DNA of 64,000 nucleotides from PALSA-1296 sp037143335 (GTDB taxonomy: Bacteria > Bacteroidota > Ignavibacteria > Palsa-1295), in the NCBI GenBank assembly GCA_037143335.1, contig JBAWZA010000006.1, positions 1-64,000 on the forward strand. The letters run 5' to 3'. The position numbers and the translations under genes are program-made. Below the pieces are notes generated by a model, which was not told the origin of the DNA, made no database searches, and worked only from the letters and a program-made list of their open reading frames with translations. Below are positions 35,064-43,851 of this stretch, one piece after another (positions within the stretch are counted from its first letter, which is position 1; each line of letters begins with the position of its first letter).

Positions 35064-36242
35064 ATGAAAATACCTTTAAGCTATAGCTTCAAAAATTTAT
35101 GGACGCGAAAGGTGACTACCATTATGACGCTTGGCGGTGTTGGGCTCGTCGTCTTCGTCTTCTGTGCAGTGCTCATGCTCGCTGCTGGCCTGGAGCGCAC
35201 CTTGGTCGCAACTGGGTCGGATGATAATGCCATTATTCTGCTCAAGTCCGCTGAAAGTGAGACGCTAAGCCAGATTCCTCTTGATGTAACGGATATTCTG
35301 GCTTCTCAGCCTGAAGTTGCCGTTGGGTCTGACGGCAAACCGATTCTTTCCAGAGAGGTCATGACGATGATCAATTTGCAGAAGAAAGGGACAACCTCAA
35401 GCGATCTTGCAAATATTAACGTCCGAGGTGTCTCGCCAGCGGGGGTAGCGCTTCGCCCGCAGATTAAAATCACTGAAGGGAGAATGTTTAATTTCGGAAC
35501 TTCCGAACTTATCGTTTCGCAAAAAATCATTAGCGGTTTCGAAGGGGCAAGACTTGGGGGCGCACTGAAATTCGGAGGACGAAACTGGAACATTGTCGGA
35601 CTTTTTGATGGCGGCAATTCCGCATTCTCGTCTGAAATCTGGGCGGATAATTCACAGATCATGCAGGCATTCAACCGTCAGGAAGCATTTTCGGATATTA
35701 TCTTCAGATTGAAAAATACAGAAGGACTCAACTCATTAAAATCTAAGATTGAAGCTGATCCACGGCTGAATAATTTTAAGGTTCTGCATGAGAAGGATTT
35801 TTATGCTGCCGAATCCGAGGAGCTTGCAGCGTTCATCAGAATCCTGGGAATGGTGATTACGATCATCTTCAGCTTTGGTGCGATGATTGGAGCAATGATA
35901 ACGATGTATGCGGCTGTCGCAAATCGAACTGTTGAAATAGGGACACTCCGTGCACTTGGCTTCAGACGTAGGAGTGTGTTAGGTGCGTTTTTATTCGAGT
36001 CCCTTTTCTTGGCACTTATAGGCGGGGGTATTGCACTCTGTGCCGCATTCTTCTTAACTTTCTTAAGTGTTTCAACCACCAATTTCACCACGTGGTCGGA
36101 AATATCTTTTAACTTTGCGCTCTCCCCAGGAATCGTGATGGCTACGCTAATCTTCTCGATCATCATGGGATTCGTCGGTGGCTTCTTGCCAAGTTTCCGA
36201 GCATCGCGGTTGGATATTATTACTGCGCTACGGTCAAGCTAA
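35064..36242 (+). CDS. ABC transporter permease, FtsX/MacB type (second)
   Basis: A 392-residue permease with the same layout as its neighbour: N-terminal helix (TTIMTLGGVGLVVFVFCAVL), a periplasmic domain and three C-terminal helices with AVANRTVEIGTLRALGFRRR as the coupling signature. The periplasmic domain (SREVMTMINLQKKGTTSSDL to SEIWADNSQIMQAF) belongs to the MacB_PCD type. Fourteen bases separate it from the first permease. The cargo is unknown; lipid, lipoprotein or small toxic compounds are all possible. Confidence 0.93.
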   Translation: MKIPLSYSFKNLWTRKVTTIMTLGGVGLVVFVFCAVLMLAAGLERTLVATGSDDNAIILLKSAESETLSQIPLDVTDILASQPEVAVGSDGKPILSREVMTMINLQKKGTTSSDLANINVRGVSPAGVALRPQIKITEGRMFNFGTSELIVSQKIISGFEGARLGGALKFGGRNWNIVGLFDGGNSAFSSEIWADNSQIMQAFNRQEAFSDIIFRLKNTEGLNSLKSKIEADPRLNNFKVLHEKDFYAAESEELAAFIRILGMVITIIFSFGAMIGAMITMYAAVANRTVEIGTLRALGFRRRSVLGAFLFESLFLALIGGGIALCAAFFLTFLSVSTTNFTTWSEISFNFALSPGIVMATLIFSIIMGFVGGFLPSFRASRLDIITALRSS

Positions 36243-36286
36243 GTTCGAAACCCATGTTTTGTTATTCTTCATAATCTTTGACGCAT

Positions 36287-36913
36287 ATGAAAATGAAAGG
36301 TATCAAGCTAGCTATTTTTCTCGTGGCCTGCTTGGCTTTTAGCACTGGGTTCTCGAATGCACAACTACCGCTTAATGGTGTGAACACCGGTTCTATCGGA
36401 ATACCAATTACATTCAACTTAGAGTGGGATTGCATACACGGTGATCCAGTGGCGACGGCTTACTGGAGTTTTGGTTCGGGAGCTAATCCACCAACGGCTA
36501 CTGCACCATTTATCTATGACGGTGTAATCTCTGCAAGTCTTTCGCAGACTGTCACGTTTTGGACACCTGGAGATCAAACCTTTACCCTCACTACAGTCTC
36601 TGCTGGGAAGAGTGCAATCACGGATACGTTCTCAATTCATATTTTTGATAAGTCGGAGGGTGTGGAGAATACGTCGCTTCCAACTCTTACTATTTCTCCA
36701 AATCCAACACGCGGCGTGGTTTCTATTCACGGTTTACCCTCAACCTATCGAACCATCTCAATCATCAATAGCCTTGGAGAAACAGTGATGAGGTTAGAGA
36801 ATCCGCATCTCTCAGACATGACGCTCGATCTATCTAAGCTAGTTCCGAGCACATATTATATCAGACTCTCTTCGGAGAATTCCGTAGTGACGAAGAAAAT
36901 AATTAAGCAATAA
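36287..36913 (+). CDS. Small secreted protein with T9SS sorting domain
   Basis: A 208-residue protein with a signal peptide (LAIFLVACLAFSTGFSNAQ). The ATG at 36287 is preferred over a TTG three codons earlier. Residues 25-125 form an Ig- or PKD-like beta domain (GVNTGSIGIPITFNLEW, TVTFWTPGDQTFTLTTVSAG). The last 75 residues carry ISPNPTRGVVSIHGL, IINSLGETVMRL and VPSTYYIRLSS, a type A sorting domain. The cargo is small for a T9SS substrate and shows no catalytic motif. It follows the efflux operon by 44 bases. Confidence 0.85.
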   Translation: MKMKGIKLAIFLVACLAFSTGFSNAQLPLNGVNTGSIGIPITFNLEWDCIHGDPVATAYWSFGSGANPPTATAPFIYDGVISASLSQTVTFWTPGDQTFTLTTVSAGKSAITDTFSIHIFDKSEGVENTSLPTLTISPNPTRGVVSIHGLPSTYRTISIINSLGETVMRLENPHLSDMTLDLSKLVPSTYYIRLSSENSVVTKKIIKQ

Positions 36914-36938
36914 GTAATATTGTAGAAAAGGTGATTTC

Positions 36939-37139
36939 GTGACAACTCAAAAACCAACAAACTTAAAAGACGGCGACGAGTGTAAGGTCATTGGCGGCAC
37001 ACATGTCGGAAAATCTGGGACTGTGAGAGATATGAAAACCAGTAAGACAGGTCATATAACGATCACTGTTGTATAAAAAAATGGAGTTAGGTTCAAGACT
37101 CTCGGCAGGAATGTCGTCGTTATTGCCTTGATTAAGTAG
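36939..37139 (+). pseudogene. KOW-like small protein gene interrupted by TAA at 37074-37076
   Basis: From the GTG at 36939, preceded by an AAGGTG ribosome-like site, 45 codons read into a KOW-type core: GDECKVIGGTHVGKSGTVRD and KTSKTGHITITVV. A TAA follows, then the same frame continues for 20 codons (KNGVRFKTLGRNVVVIALIK) to a TAG at 37137-37139. Joined, the 66-residue product looks like a complete nucleic-acid-binding KOW/SH3-like domain, and the interrupted position would naturally be Gln (CAA) or Glu, a single base change. The continuation is clearly protein-like, so this was one gene until recently or is read through. Confidence 0.7.
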
Positions 37140-37163
37140 GTATATCGAGGTGCCCCATTTAGG

Positions 37164-37430
37164 CTACATTTCTTCGAATCCTTTGGCAAAATAGTCGGCC
37201 ATTGCGTCGGCCATTGCTTCTTCATCAGGTCCGTCGAAGGAGAGTTCTAGCTCTGTTCCCTGTGCTGCTGCGAGTGTCATTACTCCAATAATGGATTTGC
37301 CGTTTATCTGGAAGCCATCTTTGTTGATGTAGAAGTCTGATGCAAAACCACTGGCAAGCTTTACGATTGCGGCGGCAGGCCGAGTGTGCATACCTGCTCG
37401 ATTAAGTACTTTGACGTTTCGTGTTATCAC
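37164..37430 (-). CDS. ptsH: HPr phosphocarrier protein
   Basis: An 88-residue HPr. The GTG at 37430 gives MITRNVKVLNRAGMHTRPAA with the phospho-accepting His15, and Ser46 in NGKSIIGVM, the site used by HPr kinase in regulatory systems. An upstream frame opening to 37517 would overlap the previous gene and is rejected because the normal HPr start falls at 37430. No enzyme I or sugar-specific PTS component is seen in the window, so it may serve regulation rather than sugar uptake. It follows the polyprenyl synthase gene by 25 bases. Confidence 0.93.
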   Translation of the reverse strand: MITRNVKVLNRAGMHTRPAAAIVKLASGFASDFYINKDGFQINGKSIIGVMTLAAAQGTELELSFDGPDEEAMADAMADYFAKGFEEM

Positions 37431-37455
37431 GTTTATGAATTTGTAGAATAGTTGA

Positions 37456-38436
37456 CTAATACGTTCTTCGCAGTAGGTAGTTACTATACGATAGCAATGC
37501 CGAGCGTAGCGATTCATGCTTTATCTGTTTCAAGATTTCGTTTGCTCGAAGCGTTTCTGTATGTATCTCGGTGTGCGCACTCTCAATGATACCTAACGAG
37601 TGAAATAAATCTTTTGCTTTCGGGATGTCCTCTACCGTGGCGGCTCTATCTCTAATTCTGATGAGTAATTCTTCGTCACGCAGATTTAGTGAAGCAATCT
37701 TCTCGAGTGCCGAGATAAAGAGGAACGTGCGTTTACCCTCTAATATATCCCCGCCGATCATTTTTCCAAGCGAAGCGGATTCGGCAGTTAGATCAAGCAA
37801 ATCATCCATCATCTGGAATGCAATGCCGATATGATGTGTGAAGGTTCGAATTGTCTCGACTTCTTTCCCTCCAGCTGAATAATTACCTAAGACAGCTGCA
37901 AGCTCGAGGAGCTTTGCGCTCTTGAGGTCAATCATGTTGCGATAATCAGCAAGAGTAACAGACTCGCTGGTTTCGAATTCTTTGTCGTAGGCCTGTCCCT
38001 CGCAGACCGCCCGAAAGCCTGAAGCAAATTCGGACATCATCTTATCACCAAACTCGTACTTGCCACTTGCTAATACTTCCTGCGCAAGTGCTACAATGGT
38101 ATCACCTGATAAAATTGCGGAGTTGACATTGTATTTGATATGTACTGTTTGCCTGCCTCGCCGAGTGTCGGCGTTATCCATAATGTCATCATGGATGAGT
38201 GTAAAACTATGGAGTAGCTCGACTGCGCATGCGGCTGCAAGCCAGTTTGCACTTTCGTCTGAGATTGATGACAAGTAAGTGAGTAGTGGGCGTATGCGTT
38301 TGCCACCTGCTTGAAGTGCGTAACGGATAGGATCGTAAAGACTTCGCGGAGATTCTGGGATAATCTCGATTAGTCGGCTTTCGATTTTTTCGAGCGCCGT
38401 TTGGGTCAATTGTGAAAATTCTTTTCCGTCATTCAT
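37456..38436 (-). CDS. Polyprenyl diphosphate synthase (trans, GGPP/octaprenyl type)
   Basis: A 326-residue all-alpha isoprenoid synthase. The first Asp-rich motif is DDIMD (residues 83-87, followed by NADTRRG) and the second is FQMMDDLLDL; GGKRIRPLL binds the homoallylic diphosphate. It extends allylic diphosphates with IPP. The chain length cannot be fixed from sequence alone, but the residues before DDIMD lack the bulky pair of short-chain FPP synthases. It follows the IPP isomerase gene by 15 bases, so substrate balance and chain extension are co-expressed. Confidence 0.93.
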   Translation of the reverse strand: MNDGKEFSQLTQTALEKIESRLIEIIPESPRSLYDPIRYALQAGGKRIRPLLTYLSSISDESANWLAAACAVELLHSFTLIHDDIMDNADTRRGRQTVHIKYNVNSAILSGDTIVALAQEVLASGKYEFGDKMMSEFASGFRAVCEGQAYDKEFETSESVTLADYRNMIDLKSAKLLELAAVLGNYSAGGKEVETIRTFTHHIGIAFQMMDDLLDLTAESASLGKMIGGDILEGKRTFLFISALEKIASLNLRDEELLIRIRDRAATVEDIPKAKDLFHSLGIIESAHTEIHTETLRANEILKQIKHESLRSALLSYSNYLLRRTY

Positions 38437-38451
38437 CGGCGGTTGCCAACG

Positions 38452-39519
38452 CTAAAATCGTTGTAACGGTTGCTTCGAGAGTCCGTCAATTGTTGCCGAA
38501 CCTGTAAGGAACATTGTATATTTCAATTGTTGAATGTACACTTCCATCACGCTATGCAATTCCTTCTCGCCTTTTGTCATATAGGCAGTGATAAGTGGTT
38601 TTGCGATGCCAACAAGATCGGCTCCGAGTGCGATTGATTTTGCAATATCAATTCCGTCTTGAATCCCACCACTCGAGATGAGGCCGAAAGTCATGGTGTT
38701 GCGCAATTCCTGTACTTGCAGTAATGCATCAACGGTGGGTATTCCCCAATCCCAGAATGGCTCCAAGTTGCTACGTTCCTTTTTCTTCCTTCTCAAAATT
38801 TCTACGCCAGCCCAACTTGTACCACCAGCACCTGCGAGATCAATCACTCTTACCCCAGCTTCCACTAATCGCCGGGCTGATTCCTTCGATATTCCTGCTC
38901 CTACTTCTTTGACGATTATTGGTAGGCGAATTTTTTTCGCGCACTCAGCAATTGCTTTTAACACTCCGCGGAAATTTGGTTCACCTTCCGGTTGCATTAA
39001 CTCTTGCAGTGCATTCAGGTGAATAATGAGTCCGTCGGCTTCGAGGAGTCCGATGAGCATTTGTAATTTCGCGATCTGCTTTGATTCAATAATCTTCACT
39101 AGCTCGACTGCACCAATATTCGAGAAAACTACGCCGGATGGATTTTCTTTCCGAAGGACTTTGAATGAATTATGATAGCTTTTATTTTCGAGTGCTTGGC
39201 GTTGACTGCCAGCCGCCACGGCGACGCCAAAGACCTTTGCCAATCTTCCAAGTGCCGAGTTAATTTCTTCAGCCTCTTTGTATCCTCCAGTCATCGAAGA
39301 GATGAGGATGGGGGATTTAAGTTGCTTTCCCAAAAAAATAGTATGGGTATCTACATCTGATAATGCAATCTCAGGTAGGGCATTATGGAGGAACCTCAAA
39401 CGGTCGAAACCTGTGCTGGTGTGGCGGAATTCAACTTGTTCCGATACTACAAGTTCCACGTGCGCCCTCTTTCGACTAACCGTAGCCGAAAAATCCTTTG
39501 ACCGATTTTGCTTTTTCAT
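38452..39519 (-). CDS. fni: Type 2 isopentenyl-diphosphate delta-isomerase
   Basis: A 355-residue FMN-dependent IPP isomerase (type 2). Signatures: RKRAHVELVV near the N-terminus, LISSMTGGYKEAEEINSALG, VAAGSQRQAL, IHLNALQELMQPEGEPNFRG and LAGAGGTSWAGVE. It interconverts IPP and DMAPP. Its ATG is only nine bases from the ATG of the divergent gene at 39529, so each promoter must lie within the other gene or transcripts must be almost leaderless. It leads the isoprenoid operon with the polyprenyl synthase and HPr genes. Confidence 0.95.
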   Translation of the reverse strand: MKKQNRSKDFSATVSRKRAHVELVVSEQVEFRHTSTGFDRLRFLHNALPEIALSDVDTHTIFLGKQLKSPILISSMTGGYKEAEEINSALGRLAKVFGVAVAAGSQRQALENKSYHNSFKVLRKENPSGVVFSNIGAVELVKIIESKQIAKLQMLIGLLEADGLIIHLNALQELMQPEGEPNFRGVLKAIAECAKKIRLPIIVKEVGAGISKESARRLVEAGVRVIDLAGAGGTSWAGVEILRRKKKERSNLEPFWDWGIPTVDALLQVQELRNTMTFGLISSGGIQDGIDIAKSIALGADLVGIAKPLITAYMTKGEKELHSVMEVYIQQLKYTMFLTGSATIDGLSKQPLQRF

Positions 39520-39528
39520 GGGTTTTGT

Positions 39529-40248
39529 ATGAAAATCTTTCGTAAATTTACGGAAAGTTCATACGACCTATTCAAAAAAGTGATGAAACCACACCTGTTA
39601 ATGGCTGCTGATGATTCTGGCAGTGCGAAATCCGACGAACCAGTTCAGCGCCTTGCGTCGCGCTACAACATCCCCGAAAAAGACGTTGCGGCGCTTCTCT
39701 ACGGATCAGGAGCACCAAAAGTGGCTACAGAGGGTTCTTCTATAAAAGGAAATACTATGGCAGATGACTTTCGCGCAGGATATGGCGCACCGCAAATGAG
39801 AGATCGTGGTTGGACCCCAATGACGGTTCTTTCCTTAGTTGTAGGAATTCTCGGAATTATGGCACTTGCAGTGCTTTTGGTTGCAATCCTTCGGCATGAC
39901 GGATCGAACGAACGCGAAATGATGATGCGGCATCACATGATGGGTATGATGCCACCGCCGATGATGCGACCACCGCATGGAAATGACACTGCAATGGGGA
40001 TGAGACCGCCACATTCGGGAAATCCTGCCGCGGTAGAGAACGAACCCGCACCTTCTGCGCAAAACGAAGTTGACGGACCAGCACCCAAGGTAACCAAGAA
40101 ACACTCGGCGCGTTCGACATCAGGATTTACCACTTCCAATAATCTTGAAGCCGAAGAGCATCTAGCTGAGTTACGCTCGGAAGGGAATACAAAGGCACGA
40201 ATTCATGAATCAACAAAAAATGGGGTGACCATTTACAGCGTCCACTAA
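39529..40248 (+). CDS. Membrane protein with Met/His/Pro-rich segment, function unknown
   Basis: A 239-residue protein. Residues 1-90 are cytoplasmic and include a small helical part (RLASRYNIPEKDVAALLYGS). One membrane helix (MTVLSLVVGILGIMALAVLL, then VAIL) is followed by a Met/His/Pro-rich stretch (NEREMMMRHHMMGMMPPPMM, RPPHGNDTAMGMRPPH), a pattern seen in copper-handling proteins, and a polar tail. Metal binding is inference. It precedes dsbD by 67 bases, which would fit a role in periplasmic copper or thiol chemistry. An in-frame TTG at 39508 is rejected as start. Confidence 0.7.
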   Translation: MKIFRKFTESSYDLFKKVMKPHLLMAADDSGSAKSDEPVQRLASRYNIPEKDVAALLYGSGAPKVATEGSSIKGNTMADDFRAGYGAPQMRDRGWTPMTVLSLVVGILGIMALAVLLVAILRHDGSNEREMMMRHHMMGMMPPPMMRPPHGNDTAMGMRPPHSGNPAAVENEPAPSAQNEVDGPAPKVTKKHSARSTSGFTTSNNLEAEEHLAELRSEGNTKARIHESTKNGVTIYSVH

Positions 40249-40315
40249 ATTTTCTCGTTGGAATTAGTACGCCTCTAATTGGAACGAGCATTGATGGAAG
40301 CCCGTTTTGTGTAAA

Positions 40316-42394
40316 ATGTTTCATAAAAGAATATTCATTTTTGTTCTCGTTACTTTTCTCGCCTCTTTCGGTAGCAATGCTCACGCCCAGAAAATAGGGA
40401 AGCCTCGTGAAAAATTCGCTAATGACAGTGCTACTTTCACGATAACTATTGACTCCAAACAAGATTTTTCCCAAGGAAAAATTTTCGATGCTAAAATCCA
40501 TTTCAAGGTTCGGAAGCATTGGCATGTCTATTCTTCCAAGTCCGATGCTGAAGCAAGTTTTCCGTTAACGCTTCAGATACCCGACGAATTTTCAAAAACA
40601 TTTCAGCTAATCGGATTTGACGAGCGCGGTGCGATCACCTCGAAGTTCGATTCGAATTTCATGGCTTCCACGAAATCGTTCTATAATGATTTTGATATTA
40701 CTGCTCACATCAAAGTGAAAGCGGCCGCCGAAGTCGGCAAGTCAGCATTGTATCTTTTGATGGCTTACCAAACGTGCAACGAGTCCATCTGCATAAGTCC
40801 TAGCACATACACTGTGCCGATGCTTTTTCTTGGACAGAAACCTTTGCAATTAACAATTACCATAGGGACTGGCGAAGAAGATAAAATCGTCTCGGAAATC
40901 CCACAATCTCCTAAGAGCGATTCCGTTGCAAAGTCTGTCGTAGCGCCGGTAGTACCAACGATAGCAACTGGTAATGGCGTCACTGCCGACGAATTAAATA
41001 AAATTGCAGATCAATCAATTTGGAGTTTTATTCTGACGGCTGTCACATTCGGATTGCTCGCATTGGTGACCCCTTGCGTCTTTCCGATGATACCAATCAC
41101 GGTTAGCTTTTTTACAAAACGAAATCAAGGCTCCAAGAAACATGCAGTCAAAGATGCAACATTCTATGCAGTCGGCATTGTGGTGACATTCGTTGTCCTC
41201 GGATTTTTGCTCGCACTCTTATTCGGATCTTCTGGCATCAATCAATTCGCCGCGAATCCAATCGTTAATAGCATTATCGCCATAGTCTTTGTTGCTTTTG
41301 CACTCAATCTATTCGGACTCTACGAGCTTGGTGTACCGAATGAAGTCTTGAATAAACTTCACATAAAGGCAACCACACACGAGAATCAGATTGTCTCCGT
41401 AATCTTGATGGGATTTGTTTTTTCATTGACAAGTTTCACCTGTACTGTCCCGTTTGTAGGTACGCTCATGGTTTCGTTCTCAAGAGGGCAATGGTTTGTG
41501 CCACTCATTGGTATGACAGTCTTCGCGTCTGTTTTTGCCCTTCCATTTTTCTTGCTTGCACTTTTTCCAACAGCAATGAAGGCGATGCCGAAGTCCGGCG
41601 GATGGCTTAACAGTGTGAAAGTGGTTATGGGATTCCTAGAGATAGCGGCGGCGATGAAATTTATTTCCAACGTTGATCTCATCTTCCATTGGCATATATT
41701 TACCCGCGATTTTGTGCTTGCTACATGGATGGCAATTTCCGGAATCACCACGATGTACTTGCTGGGCAGATTTAATTTGCCACATGACACGCCATCTCAG
41801 CATATCGGTCCGATTCGTGCAGTATTCGCCATTGTATTCTTAAGCTGCGGAATTTATTTATTTACCGGATTTGGAAATAAGCCGTTGGGTGAAATTGATT
41901 CATTCTTGCCACAAGAGGCAGAGAATCAAACATTGACTCTGAAGTCAGTATCAATAGCTTCCGTTAGTGGTTCCAACGGCCGCGACAATCTTGCTGATCA
42001 GAAGAGTGGCTTGTTCTGGCACCTGAGGTATAACGAAGCTCTCGCTGAAGCAAAACGAACGGGTAAGAATGTCTTCGTAGATTTTACCGGATATCTCTGC
42101 GGAAATTGTCGTGCGATGGAAGCGACAATATTTAAGCGCAATGAAGTCCAAGCTCTGTTCAAGGATTTTGTATTAGCCAGACTCTACGCTGATAACGGCA
42201 CACCACTCAATGACTCCAACCGCACGATGGAGGAAGTTCGATTTAATACGATCGCTCAGCCGTACTATGCAATCATCACCCCTGATGACCAGCCACTTGC
42301 TACATTCCCAGGCTTCACCCGCGACCTTGATGCATTCGTTTCATTTTTGAAACCTCATGCAAAATCCAATAAAGTAGTAGCGGAGGTTCGGTAA
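40316..42394 (+). CDS. dsbD: Thiol:disulfide interchange protein DsbD
   Basis: A 692-residue protein with a signal peptide ending NAHAQ. Its three parts are an N-terminal periplasmic domain with the Cys pair in YQTCNESICI; an eight-helix membrane domain with the redox Cys in VTPCVFPMIPI and SFTCTVPFVG; and a C-terminal thioredoxin-like domain with DFTGYLCGNCRAMEA. All six redox cysteines are present. DsbD moves electrons from cytoplasmic thioredoxin to periplasmic thiol reductases, for example for cytochrome c maturation. The gene next downstream encodes a heme c protein, consistent with this. Confidence 0.95.
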   Translation: MFHKRIFIFVLVTFLASFGSNAHAQKIGKPREKFANDSATFTITIDSKQDFSQGKIFDAKIHFKVRKHWHVYSSKSDAEASFPLTLQIPDEFSKTFQLIGFDERGAITSKFDSNFMASTKSFYNDFDITAHIKVKAAAEVGKSALYLLMAYQTCNESICISPSTYTVPMLFLGQKPLQLTITIGTGEEDKIVSEIPQSPKSDSVAKSVVAPVVPTIATGNGVTADELNKIADQSIWSFILTAVTFGLLALVTPCVFPMIPITVSFFTKRNQGSKKHAVKDATFYAVGIVVTFVVLGFLLALLFGSSGINQFAANPIVNSIIAIVFVAFALNLFGLYELGVPNEVLNKLHIKATTHENQIVSVILMGFVFSLTSFTCTVPFVGTLMVSFSRGQWFVPLIGMTVFASVFALPFFLLALFPTAMKAMPKSGGWLNSVKVVMGFLEIAAAMKFISNVDLIFHWHIFTRDFVLATWMAISGITTMYLLGRFNLPHDTPSQHIGPIRAVFAIVFLSCGIYLFTGFGNKPLGEIDSFLPQEAENQTLTLKSVSIASVSGSNGRDNLADQKSGLFWHLRYNEALAEAKRTGKNVFVDFTGYLCGNCRAMEATIFKRNEVQALFKDFVLARLYADNGTPLNDSNRTMEEVRFNTIAQPYYAIITPDDQPLATFPGFTRDLDAFVSFLKPHAKSNKVVAEVR

Positions 42395-42505
42395 TATCGT
42401 AGAGACACCCTGTGCGCGTCTTTTGAGTCGGGATTGGCGCATTGAAATTATTCAGAACTTATTCATACGAAAGCGGTTTCTATTCTTACATTTTTTATCG
42501 ATTTT

Positions 42506-43840
42506 ATGAACAGGAAACTCTTATTCATCACATTGTTGGTAGCGCTTGGACTTTCGTCTTGTAGCAAGACAGATACTCCTGTTCAGGTAGCCGATACCAG
42601 AACTCCGAGTTTCAAACTTTTACAGCAGAAGATCATCACCCCCGTCTGCGCACAGTGCCACACGGCAGGCGCGCAATTTGCGATTGAGTCTGAGCTTATT
42701 CTTGATCCCACGGTTGCGTATGCAAATCTTGTGGGTATCAAATCTCACCAAAAAAATGCTTCCGCCGATGGCTTGCTCCGAATCAAAAAAGGTTTTGCTG
42801 ATAGCAGTTTATTCTACCTCAAAGTTCACGGTGCGCCCAATGGAAAGAGTTATGGGAATATCATGCCTCTCGGGTATGCACCACTGAGTAGTGGGCAGCA
42901 GAAATTTATTCATGATTGGATTAATGCTGGTGCCCCAGATACGGGAGTCGTTGCCGATGCCACGCTCTTAGATGATACAACCAAATCTCCTGTAGCCGAT
43001 TTCGTACCGCTTCCACCGCCAACTGCTGGAACAGGGTATCAGGTATCGATCGGAAAATTCGATGTTGCGCCAAATTTCGAACGCGAAGTTTTTGAATTTC
43101 GGAAATTAGGAAATACACAGCCAATTTTTGTGAATCGAATTCATTCGAGGATTCGTACAAACAGCCACCATTTGGCTCTATATGCCTATCCCCAAGGTGC
43201 AACCTTGCCTCAGTATGATAAAATACGCGACATTCGAAATCCCGATGGAACGTACAATTACACTGAACTCACCGGACCTGATCGTCTATTCATAGGTGGG
43301 TCGATGATCGAAGAACAAGAGTATAGTTTTCCTCCTGGAGTTGCACTACCTCTTCCCGCAAATATTGGAATCGATGTCAACACCCATTTTATTAATCGCA
43401 CGAATTCAAAACTCCCTGGCGAATGCTATGCGAATTTTTATACAGTGAATCCAAGCGAGGTAAAAAACATTGCCGTACCATTTTTTAACGTGAATAACTC
43501 CCTCAACTTACCCGCTGGTAAACAAACAGTTGTCAGCGACAATGGGTGGTTAAATCCTAATAACAAGGATGTGAATGTGTTCTTACTAACTTCACATAAC
43601 CACGAGTGGGGTCAGAAGTATCAGATTTATATTCAGGGCGGCACTCGGAATGGAGAATTGGTTTATGAGAGTAGGGATTGGGCGCAACCTGCAATGCAGA
43701 GTTATGATCCGCCAATCGTTCTTCACCCTGGAGAGGGACTTCGTAGTGTAGTTACATATTTTAATAATACAGATCACAAACTTATCTTCGGACTCAAAAG
43801 CACCGACGAAATGGACGTGATTTATGGGTACTATTACTAG
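42506..43840 (+). CDS. Lipoprotein with cytochrome c motif and copper monooxygenase-like domain
   Basis: A 444-residue lipoprotein (lipobox LSSC, Cys19). A heme c site C-A-Q-C-H sits at residues 48-52, followed by a short c-type domain (ending QKFIHDWINAGAPDTG). Residues about 170-444 resemble the two-domain copper type II monooxygenase fold (peptidylglycine or dopamine beta-monooxygenase): a His-His pair in RTNSHHLALYAYPQG, GIDVNTHFINRTN and LLTSHNHEWGQKYQI as possible copper ligands. Heme and copper in one chain suggests an electron-fed surface redox enzyme, but activity is unproven. It lies just downstream of dsbD. Confidence 0.75.
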   Translation: MNRKLLFITLLVALGLSSCSKTDTPVQVADTRTPSFKLLQQKIITPVCAQCHTAGAQFAIESELILDPTVAYANLVGIKSHQKNASADGLLRIKKGFADSSLFYLKVHGAPNGKSYGNIMPLGYAPLSSGQQKFIHDWINAGAPDTGVVADATLLDDTTKSPVADFVPLPPPTAGTGYQVSIGKFDVAPNFEREVFEFRKLGNTQPIFVNRIHSRIRTNSHHLALYAYPQGATLPQYDKIRDIRNPDGTYNYTELTGPDRLFIGGSMIEEQEYSFPPGVALPLPANIGIDVNTHFINRTNSKLPGECYANFYTVNPSEVKNIAVPFFNVNNSLNLPAGKQTVVSDNGWLNPNNKDVNVFLLTSHNHEWGQKYQIYIQGGTRNGELVYESRDWAQPAMQSYDPPIVLHPGEGLRSVVTYFNNTDHKLIFGLKSTDEMDVIYGYYY

Positions 43841-43851
43841 AGCAATAGGCT

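Noticed and set aside
18778..37139. Reassignment of TAA as a sense codon
   Set aside because: The two interrupted sites would need different residues, and the other intact genes end in TAA at normal family lengths.
37164..37517. HPr starting at 37517
   Set aside because: This would add 29 unrelated residues and overlap the polyprenyl synthase; the GTG at 37430 places His15 and Ser46 at their standard numbers.
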